Of a stretch of 5,171 nt of DNA, positions 1-5,171 are shown piece after piece. The notes under the pieces were generated by a model. That model ran no database searches. It saw only the letters and a program-made list of their open reading frames with translations, and was not told the origin of the DNA. Position 1 is the stretch's first letter. Each line of letters opens with the position of its first letter. The position numbers and the translations under genes were made by a program. Source of the DNA: Bacteroidota bacterium (GTDB taxonomy: Bacteria; Bacteroidota; Bacteroidia; Bacteroidales; Prolixibacteraceae); assembly GCA_030695265.1 (NCBI GenBank), contig JAUYTA010000481.1, positions 1 through 5,171 on the forward strand. Reading direction: 5' to 3'.

Positions 1-1
1 T

Positions 2-2212
2 GATATCTGGACACATGCCAATGCCAAACTTACCAATTCGGTAATGAAAACATTGAGCACCGACCGTCAGGGTTTCAATTCTGTATATATGATGCTTGAT
101 TCAGGAGCCCGTGGTTCCAAAGAGCAGATTCGTCAGCTTTGCGGAATGAGGGGTTTGATGGCAAAACCACAAAAGTCCGGATCAACAGGTTCTCAGATTA
201 TTGAAAACCCGATTCTCGCAAACTTTAAAGAAGGACTGTCGGTATTGGAATACTTTATTTCAACACACGGTGCACGTAAAGGTTTGGCCGATACTGCGCT
301 TAAAACAGCCGATGCCGGTTATCTGACCCGTAGGTTGGTTGACGTTGCACAGGATGTTATTATTCAGGAAGAAGATTGTGGTACTTTGCGTGGACTGGTT
401 GCTTCGGCGATTAAAAACAACGAGGAAATTGTCGCTTCACTGGTTGAGAGAATTGTTGGACGTACAACCGTTCACGATATTTTCAACCCGCTGACTGGTG
501 ATATGATCGTAGCTTCAGGTGAAATTGTTACCGATGAAATTGCAAAAGTAATTGATGAATCGCCAATCGAATCGGTTGAAATTCGCTCAGTTTTAACTTG
601 CGAATCGAAAGTTGGAGTTTGTGCCAAATGTTATGGTCTTAATCTGGCCGGAAGTACAATGGTTCAACGAGGCGAGGCAGTAGGAGTTATTGCTGCACAA
701 TCAATTGGTGAGCCTGGTACACAGCTTACACTTCGTACGTTCCACGTAGGGGGTATTGCCGGTAACATTTCAACACAATCATCTGTTGAGTCAAAATATG
801 ATGGTATTGCAGAAATTGACGAACTGAGGGAAGTTGAGCATTTCAGTGAAGCAGGTGTAAAAACCAATATCGTTGTTAGCCGACTCGCTGAATTGCGTAT
901 CATCGATAAAAATACAAGAATCCAACTTTCTACTCATAACATTCCTTACGGTTCCAAGCTGTTTATTGACAACGGTCAGGAAGTGAAAAAAGGAATGCGT
1001 ATTTGTGAATGGGATCCATATAACGGTGTAATCATTACTGAATTCAAAGGAAAAATTTCATTTGAACAGGTAATAGATGGTGTCACTTATCGCGAAGAAT
1101 CTGATGAGCAGACCGGTTATAAGGTAAAAGTAATTATTGAAACCAGAGATAAAACCAAAAATCCGGGCTTAAGAATTCTGGATGAAAAAGGAGATACGAT
1201 ACGTACCTACAATTTACCGGTAGGTGGTCACATGGCTGTTGAAGACGGTCAGATTGTTGAAGCGGGTGCGGTATTGGTGAAAATTCCACGTGCAGCCGGT
1301 AAAGCCGGTGATATCACGGGTGGTTTGCCACGTGTTACAGAGTTGTTCGAGGCCAGAAATCCTTCGAACCCTGCAATCGTTTCTGAAATCGACGGTGAAA
1401 TTTCACTTGGAAAAATCAAACGTGGTAACCGTGAAATCGTGGTTACTTCGAAAGGTGGAGATGTTAAACGTTATTTAGTGCCGCTGTCACGTCAGATTCT
1501 TGTTCAGGAAAATGACTATATCCGTGCCGGTATTCCACTTTCTGACGGAGCGATTACTCCTGCTGATATCCTTGCGATCAAAGGGCCAACTGCTGTTCAG
1601 GAATATATTTTGAATGAAGTTCAGGATGTATATCGTATGCAGGGGGTAAAAATCAACGACAAACATTACGAGGTGATTATTCGCCAGATGATGCGTAAAG
1701 TTGACATTGATGATCCGGGCGATACCAGATTCCTTGAGAAACAAATTGTTGACAAGCATGAGTTCCTTCATGAAAACGACTGGATTTACAATAAGAAAGT
1801 TGTGATTGATGCCGGGGATTCAGATAGCCTGAAACCAGGACAGATTATTACTTCACGCCGGATGAGAGATGAAAATTCTACCCTTCGTCGTCGCGATAAA
1901 AGGTTGGTTGAAGGCCGGGATGCAATTCCTGCAACATCGAGCCAGATACTTCAGGGTATTACCAGGGCTTCGCTTCAAACACGTAGCTGGTTGTCAGCCG
2001 CATCGTTCCAGGAAACAACAAAAGTACTGAACGAAGCTGCAATTCATGGTAAAGTTGACTACCTCGACGGATTGAAAGAGAACGTAATTTGCGGACATCT
2101 CATTCCTGCCGGTACCGGTTTGAAAGAATACAAAAACCTTGTTGTCGGCTCACGTGATGAATACGACAAAATGGTTGAGATGAAAGATTCTGATAGAATG
2201 TCAAGAGATTAA
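2..2212 (+). CDS. rpoC: DNA-directed RNA polymerase subunit beta' (C-terminal half, 5' truncated by window edge)
   Basis: This is the C-terminal 736 residues of the largest RNA polymerase subunit; the reading frame is open to the left edge, so the gene starts upstream and the NADFDGD catalytic motif lies outside the window. Residue numbers here are for the visible part. The bridge helix region is at about 75-118 ([19 protein letters not shown]). Four zinc-binding cysteines of the second zinc site are at 126, 200, 207 and 210 (the last three as [11 protein letters not shown]). The trigger loop begins at about 224 ([19 protein letters not shown]). An SI3-like insertion of about 180 residues follows (about 257-436) before [18 protein letters not shown]. 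The end carries [13 protein letters not shown] and [12 protein letters not shown] motifs. Compared with E. coli from memory, there are about 35-40 extra residues around 579-640, which I recall as usual in Bacteroidota. The gene is intact within the window and probably cotranscribed with the next gene, 3 bases away. Identity is certain. Confidence 0.98.
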   Translation, partial: DIWTHANAKLTNSVMKTLSTDRQGFNSVYMMLDSGARGSKEQIRQLCGMRGLMAKPQKSGSTGSQIIENPILANFKEGLSVLEYFISTHGARKGLADTALKTADAGYLTRRLVDVAQDVIIQEEDCGTLRGLVASAIKNNEEIVASLVERIVGRTTVHDIFNPLTGDMIVASGEIVTDEIAKVIDESPIESVEIRSVLTCESKVGVCAKCYGLNLAGSTMVQRGEAVGVIAAQSIGEPGTQLTLRTFHVGGIAGNISTQSSVESKYDGIAEIDELREVEHFSEAGVKTNIVVSRLAELRIIDKNTRIQLSTHNIPYGSKLFIDNGQEVKKGMRICEWDPYNGVIITEFKGKISFEQVIDGVTYREESDEQTGYKVKVIIETRDKTKNPGLRILDEKGDTIRTYNLPVGGHMAVEDGQIVEAGAVLVKIPRAAGKAGDITGGLPRVTELFEARNPSNPAIVSEIDGEISLGKIKRGNREIVVTSKGGDVKRYLVPLSRQILVQENDYIRAGIPLSDGAITPADILAIKGPTAVQEYILNEVQDVYRMQGVKINDKHYEVIIRQMMRKVDIDDPGDTRFLEKQIVDKHEFLHENDWIYNKKVVIDAGDSDSLKPGQIITSRRMRDENSTLRRRDKRLVEGRDAIPATSSQILQGITRASLQTRSWLSAASFQETTKVLNEAAIHGKVDYLDGLKENVICGHLIPAGTGLKEYKNLVVGSRDEYDKMVEMKDSDRMSRD

Positions 2213-2215
2213 CCA

Positions 2216-2536
2216 ATGGAAGATTTAAAAAACAACAATCAGTTGCAGATTGAATTAACCGAAGAGATAGCTCAGGGTATTTATTCCAATCTGGCAGTTA
2301 TTACGCATTCAAGTTCTGAATTTGTACTGGATTTTATCAGGGTAATGCCCGGTATTCCGAAAGCAAATGTAAAGTCAAGAATCATTTTGACTCCTGAACA
2401 TGCCAAACGGTTACTGATGGCTCTACAGGATAATATTCAGAAATATGAGAGTATAAACGGTTCGATTAAAAATGTAAGGGGGCATGATCCTATTCTTCCT
2501 CCCATGGCATTTGGAGGTCCTGCCCCAATAGCGTAA
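2216..2536 (+). CDS. DUF3467 family small protein downstream of rpoC
   Basis: This 106-residue protein has no signal peptide or membrane segment and is probably cytoplasmic. It matches what I know of the DUF3467 family: a core with FVLDFIRVMPG (about residues 36-46), then VKSRIILTPEHAKRLLMAL (52-70) and an NIQKYE segment (73-78), ending in a Pro/Gly/Ala-rich tail (PILPPMAFGGPAPIA). Its length is normal for the family. No biochemical function is established to my knowledge, and none can be read from the sequence: there are no obvious catalytic residues or metal-binding clusters. The ATG at 2216 sits 3 bases after the rpoC stop and no strong Shine-Dalgarno is visible, so translation may be coupled to rpoC. 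A strong terminator 20 bases after its stop makes it the last gene of the rpoC transcript. A role linked to transcription is only suggested by this position. Confidence 0.9.
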   Translation: MEDLKNNNQLQIELTEEIAQGIYSNLAVITHSSSEFVLDFIRVMPGIPKANVKSRIILTPEHAKRLLMALQDNIQKYESINGSIKNVRGHDPILPPMAFGGPAPIA

Positions 2537-2556
2537 GAAATGAATAATTAAATAGT

Positions 2557-2591
2557 AAACAAAGGGCACCCAAAAGGTGCCCTTTGTTTTT
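2557..2591 (+). terminator. Intrinsic terminator ending the rpoC-DUF3467 unit
   Basis: A perfect stem is formed by CAAAGGGCACC (2560-2570) and GGTGCCCTTTG (2576-2586), with a 5-base loop CAAAA. The pairing can extend by three A-T pairs (2557-2559 with 2587-2589). A run of five T follows (2587-2591). This is a textbook Rho-independent terminator for the + strand, 20 bases after the DUF3467 stop. On the opposite strand only a short T run follows the stem, so it is mainly one-directional. It separates the RNA polymerase unit from the oad-like cluster. Confidence 0.95.
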
Positions 2592-2661
2592 GCGTAATAA
2601 AATATCAGAACAATTGGGTGTTTTGTTTCAAATCGTAAGTGTAAATGTTAATTTATTGGTA

Positions 2662-2723
2662 ATTGTAAAAACCGAATTGTTTTTTCATTTAAACTAACGG
2701 ATATAATTCGGTAACATTACAAT
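2662..2723. repeat. Imperfect inverted repeat upstream of oadG-like gene
   Basis: Two blocks pair in the correct nested order. ATTGTAA (2662-2668) pairs with TTACAAT (2717-2723), and ACCGAATT (2671-2678) pairs with AATTCGGT (2705-2712). The blocks are separated by an internal loop of 2 bases on one side and 4 on the other. One G-T and one T-A pair can extend the inner helix, leaving a loop of about 22 bases. It ends 53 bases before the oadG-like ATG. It could be a structured leader in the mRNA or a pair of protein-binding half-sites. It is not followed directly by a T run, so it is not a normal terminator. The pairing is seen directly; any regulatory role is inference. Confidence 0.5.
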
Positions 2724-2776
2724 GAAAATATATAAAATGGGAAGTGTTTTTTTGTTTTAACTTAATACTTGAAATC

Positions 2777-3037
2777 ATGAGTGAAATGGGAGTGGCGCTG
2801 GAACTTTTAGGTGTCGGATTGATTACCGTATTTGTTATATTGGCTTTGGTGGTAGTTTTAGGAACCTTTATAATCAGGTTTGTAAATAAATTCTTCGGGG
2901 AAGAAATTAAGAATTTACCCAAATCATCAGGTATTGCTATTGTTGCAATTAGCTCTAAAAAACTTGCAGCCATTGTTTCGGCAGTTAGTACCCTTACAAA
3001 AGGAACTGGCCGCGTAACCAATGTTGAGAAGAATTAG
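2777..3037 (+). CDS. oadG: OadG-like small membrane subunit of a sodium-pumping decarboxylase
   Basis: This 86-residue protein fits the OadG/MmdD gamma-delta subunit family of Na+-translocating biotin decarboxylases. In that family the small subunit anchors and assembles the carboxyltransferase with the membrane beta subunit. One hydrophobic helix spans about residues 10-33 (LLGVGLITVFVILALVVVLG). It is followed by a charged stretch (FVNKFFGEEIKNL) and a soluble tail with AAIVSAVSTL and TGRVTNVEK, typical of the family ending as I recall it. The ATG at 2777 is preferred because it places a short polar N-terminus before the helix. A GTG at 2744 would add 11 unsupported residues; an ATG at 2786 is also possible. 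No clear Shine-Dalgarno is seen. The protein contains no His or Cys. It lies 87 bases before the carboxyltransferase gene with no terminator between, so the two are probably cotranscribed. The family is fairly sure; the exact enzyme it serves is not. Confidence 0.85.
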   Translation: MSEMGVALELLGVGLITVFVILALVVVLGTFIIRFVNKFFGEEIKNLPKSSGIAIVAISSKKLAAIVSAVSTLTKGTGRVTNVEKN

Positions 3038-3124
3038 TCAGAAAATCATTGCCCGACTGAATTTGTTCTTCAGAAAAACTAAAAATAATTAATTAAAAAT
3101 CATTGAATAATAGACTACTCAATT

Positions 3125-5068
3125 ATGAATGGAAGAAAGATTAAATTTTCATTGGTTTACCGTGATATGTGGCAATCATCAGGAAAGTATGTGCCACGGG
3201 TTGATCAGTTGGTGAAGGTAGCTCCGCATATTGTGGACATGGGATGTTTTGCTAGAGTTGAAACCAATGGAGGTGGATTCGAGCAAATTAATTTGCTTTT
3301 TGGCGAAAACCCAAATAAATCGGTTCGCGAGTGGACAAAACCGTTCAACGACGCTGGGATCCAGACCCATATGCTGGAGCGCGCATTAAACGGAATCCGT
3401 ATGAATCCTGTTCCTGCGGATGTTCGGAAGTTGATGTTTAAAGTAAAGAAATTACAAGGTACTGACATTTCGCGCTCATTTTGTGGATTAAACGATCCGC
3501 GTAATATTCTCGATTCAGTAAAATATGCCAAAGAAGGCGGAATGATTGCGCAGGCAGCATTGAGCCTGACTTTTTCAAAAGTTCACACGGTTGAAAGTTT
3601 TGTCAACCTGGCTGATGAATTAATCAAAGGTGGCGCCGATGAAATTTGCCTGAAAGACATGGCTGGTATCGGACGTCCTGCATGGTTGGGCAAAATTGTA
3701 AAAGGCATTAAAGCCTTGCATCCTGAAATCCCGCTTGAATATCATTCACATTCTGGTCCTGGTTTCTCGATGGCATCTATTCTTGAAGTTTGCCGTGCTG
3801 GTGTTGATTATATTGATGTTGCCATGGAACCTCTTTCATGGGGAACCGGTCATGTCGATTTATTGGCCGTTCATGCCATGCTCGAAGATGATGGTTTTGA
3901 TGTTCCCCCTATTAATATGGACGCTTACATGAAAGTTCGTTCGTTAACCCAGGAATTCATTGACGATTTTCTGGGATTTTACATCGATCCGAAAAACCGT
4001 TACATGAATTCAATGCTTATCGGCCCCGGATTGCCCGGTGGTATGATGGGTTCGTTGATGTCTGATTTGGAAAACAACCTTGCCAGCCTGAACAAATGGA
4101 TGGTAAAACGCAACAAGCCACAGTTAACTCAGGACGATCTTTTGATCAAGCTGTTCAACGAAGTTGAATACATTTGGCCAATGCTGGGATATCCGCCGTT
4201 GGTTACTCCATACAGTCAGTATGTGAAAAACCTTGCCTTGATGAATGTCATGCAAGTTGAAAAAGGTGAGAAACGCTGGAGCATGATTGCCGATAATATC
4301 TGGGATATGTTGACCGGAAACGGAGGAAGACTTCCGGGGAAATTAGACGACGAAATTATAAAACTTGCCAAAGAAGCCGGCAAAACATTTTATACCGGCA
4401 ATCCGCAGGATCTTTACCCCGATGCATTGGATACTTTCCGCAAGGAAATGAATGAAAAAGGTTGGGATTTTGGCAAGGACGATGAAGAATTGTTCGAGTT
4501 GGCCATGCATCCGCAGGAATATCGTGCCTATAAATCAGGCGCAGCTAAAAAAGCATTTGAAGAAGACGTGGCAAAACGCCGTCTTGAAGGTGGTGGTATC
4601 AATGTCGGAACTGCTCCTGTTGCCACTGCTCCTGCCGCATCAGGCAATGGCGCATCAGGTAATGGCGCATCAGGTAATGGCGCATCAGATGTTTCTGAAT
4701 TGAAACCAACAACCATGTTTGTAGATGTGGATGGAGAACGTTTCAAAGTATCTGTATCCTATGGTGATTTTGTTGCTGAAGGTAATTCTGTACCAAAAGC
4801 TGCTACTGTGGCTGCACCGGTTGCTTCTCAGGGGCCTGTAAAAGAAATACTGGCGCCACTCGAAGGTAAATTTTACCTGACCAAAGAGAGTTCAGAAACA
4901 CCATTGAAAGTTGGCGATTCAATAAAAGTTGGCGATCTCATTGGTTATGTTGAAGCAATGAAAACTTTTAATGCGATCAGGTCGGATGTTTCAGGTGTTG
5001 TGGTTGAAATTTGCAGTACTCCGGGAGCTGAAATTGAAGAAGATGACGTAATGGTTAAAATTAAGTAA
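3125..5068 (+). CDS. Biotin-dependent carboxyltransferase, OadA/PycB-like alpha subunit with C-terminal biotinyl domain
   Basis: This 647-residue protein resembles the alpha subunit of oxaloacetate decarboxylase and the carboxyltransferase part of pyruvate carboxylase, which move a carboxyl group between an organic acid and biotin. An HMGL-like TIM barrel spans about residues 8-285. Likely metal ligands are D14 (RDMWQS), K177 (the lysine carbamylated in relatives, in LKDMAG) and H207/H209 (YHSHSG). Likely substrate-site residues are Q17, R86 and T241. The conserved carboxylase domain follows to about 485 (GLPGGMMGSL, YPPLVTPYSQY). Next come an Ala/Pro linker with a SGNGA repeat (505-521), a VDVDGERFKVSV strand segment (533-544), a second linker and a biotinyl domain (573-647) with the biotin lysine K613 in EAMKT. 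It is about 50 residues longer than Klebsiella OadA. The ATG at 3125 puts the N-terminus at the family's usual distance from the RD motif. Several signature motifs differ from OadA, so no gene symbol is given. Pyruvate/oxaloacetate is the default substrate but unproven. Flanking oadG- and oadB-like genes support a Na+-pump decarboxylase. Confidence 0.9.
   Translation: MNGRKIKFSLVYRDMWQSSGKYVPRVDQLVKVAPHIVDMGCFARVETNGGGFEQINLLFGENPNKSVREWTKPFNDAGIQTHMLERALNGIRMNPVPADVRKLMFKVKKLQGTDISRSFCGLNDPRNILDSVKYAKEGGMIAQAALSLTFSKVHTVESFVNLADELIKGGADEICLKDMAGIGRPAWLGKIVKGIKALHPEIPLEYHSHSGPGFSMASILEVCRAGVDYIDVAMEPLSWGTGHVDLLAVHAMLEDDGFDVPPINMDAYMKVRSLTQEFIDDFLGFYIDPKNRYMNSMLIGPGLPGGMMGSLMSDLENNLASLNKWMVKRNKPQLTQDDLLIKLFNEVEYIWPMLGYPPLVTPYSQYVKNLALMNVMQVEKGEKRWSMIADNIWDMLTGNGGRLPGKLDDEIIKLAKEAGKTFYTGNPQDLYPDALDTFRKEMNEKGWDFGKDDEELFELAMHPQEYRAYKSGAAKKAFEEDVAKRRLEGGGINVGTAPVATAPAASGNGASGNGASGNGASDVSELKPTTMFVDVDGERFKVSVSYGDFVAEGNSVPKAATVAAPVASQGPVKEILAPLEGKFYLTKESSETPLKVGDSIKVGDLIGYVEAMKTFNAIRSDVSGVVVEICSTPGAEIEEDDVMVKIK
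4637..4688 (+). repeat. 15-bp in-frame tandem repeat (3.5 copies) in the biotinyl linker
   Basis: The unit GCATCAGGTAATGGC occurs at 4637-4651 (with one C for T change), 4652-4666 and 4667-4681, followed by a partial GCATCAG (4682-4688). Each unit encodes ASGNG, giving a flexible, uncharged linker between the carboxyltransferase body and the swinging biotin arm. Because the unit is five whole codons, gain or loss of a copy changes linker length without a frameshift. The near-identity at DNA level points to recent slippage or strong constraint. Confidence 0.95.
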
Positions 5069-5079
5069 CACTTCTATAA

Positions 5080-5171
5080 ATGAGTATTCTTGAAAATCTT
5101 TATAAAATGACAGCTATCCAGGCTATTATTGGCAATCCTGGGTATCTGTTAATGTTGGCTATTGGGTCTTT
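5080..5171 (+). CDS. oadB: Probable OadB-like sodium-translocating decarboxylase beta subunit (N-terminus only, cut by window edge)
   Basis: An open frame begins with ATG at 5080, 11 bases after the carboxyltransferase stop, and runs to the window edge, giving 30 complete codons. The visible N-terminus is a short amphipathic stretch (MSILENLYKMTAIQAI) followed by the start of a hydrophobic segment (GYLLMLAIGS). This fits the start of OadB/MmdB, the multi-spanning membrane subunit that decarboxylates carboxybiotin and exports Na+; relatives begin with a short polar lead and then a first membrane helix. The call depends strongly on context: a tight downstream position after an OadA-like gene with an OadG-like gene nearby. 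The diagnostic EPLLLLPI-type motif would lie just beyond the edge. No clear Shine-Dalgarno is seen, and the short gap suggests cotranscription, perhaps with translational coupling. Confidence 0.7.
   Translation, partial: MSILENLYKMTAIQAIIGNPGYLLMLAIGS

Noticed and set aside
2..43. rpoC starting at the ATG at position 44, or a truncated rpoC pseudogene
   Set aside because: The frame is open to the left edge and encodes family sequence ([14 protein letters not shown]) before that ATG, so the gene is simply cut by the window.
2724..2753. Seven-T run at 2747-2753 as a terminator tail for the inverted repeat at 2662-2723
   Set aside because: The T run starts 23 bases after the stem ends, too far for an intrinsic terminator.
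2744..2776. GTG at 2744 as an earlier start for the oadG-like gene
   Set aside because: It would add 11 residues (MFFCFNLILEI) not expected in the family, no ribosome binding site precedes it, and the ATG at 2777 gives a normal short polar N-terminus.
2689..3021. Antisense open frame of 110 codons overlapping the oadG-like gene
   Set aside because: Its translation is low in recognisable motifs and mirrors the real gene, which has a clear membrane helix and family ending on the + strand.
3058..3065. TGAATTTG as a Bacteroidota -7 promoter element (TAnnTTTG)
   Set aside because: It has one mismatch at a key base and no TTG element at the expected distance upstream.
3042..3105. Direct repeat AAAATCATTG at 3042-3051 and 3096-3105 in the gap before the carboxyltransferase gene
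   Set aside because: Only 10 bases in a very A/T-rich gap, with no further shared flanks; most likely chance, though it could be a pair of weak binding sites.
4528..4746. Antisense open frame containing a repeated PDAPL peptide
   Set aside because: The peptide repeat is just the reverse-strand reading of the 15-bp linker repeat; the + strand gene is continuous and functional-looking.
4907..4936. Direct repeat AAAGTTGGCGAT (4907-4918 and 4925-4936) encoding KVGDSI/KVGDLI
   Set aside because: The same VG-x-x-V-x-VG-D pattern is part of the normal AccB biotinyl fold before the biotin lysine, so it is a protein-level feature and not a mobile or regulatory repeat.

Overview
The window looks like ordinary chromosomal DNA from a member of the Bacteroidota, probably Bacteroidales or the related Marinilabiliales. 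The grounds are the Bacteroidota-type RpoC C-terminal half, a DUF3467 gene directly after rpoC, A/T-rich start regions without clear Shine-Dalgarno sequences, and a moderate GC content. The lineage is inferred from remembered family features, not from a search. All recognised genes are on the + strand.

Layout. Positions 2-2212 hold the C-terminal half of rpoC (RNA polymerase beta'), cut by the left edge. Three bases later comes a small DUF3467 gene (2216-2536). A strong intrinsic terminator (about 2557-2591) closes this transcription unit. The rest of the intergenic region up to 2776 is A/T-rich. It has no promoter I can defend, but contains a long imperfect inverted repeat (2662-2723). A second cluster follows: an oadG-like small membrane subunit (2777-3037), an 87-base gap, a 647-residue carboxyltransferase fused to a biotinyl domain (3125-5068), and, after 11 bases, the start of a probable oadB-like membrane subunit cut by the right edge (5080-5171).

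How the genes work together. The first unit belongs to the core transcription machinery, with an uncharacterised small protein attached. The second cluster has the parts of a biotin-dependent, sodium-pumping decarboxylase: a carboxyltransferase with its biotin carrier (alpha), a small membrane anchor (gamma) and the membrane Na+ channel/decarboxylase (beta). No biotin carboxylase gene is visible, which favours decarboxylation over ATP-dependent carboxylation, though genes beyond the right edge cannot be seen.

The most interesting item is the carboxyltransferase. It keeps the metal ligands and several substrate-site residues of the pyruvate carboxylase/oxaloacetate decarboxylase family but has altered signature motifs. 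Its C-terminal biotinyl domain looks like the AccB type, with a 'thumb' insertion, rather than the usual OadA type. Its substrate should therefore be treated as unproven. I found no mobile element, CRISPR array, tRNA or rRNA, and nothing that clearly forms an entirely new system.
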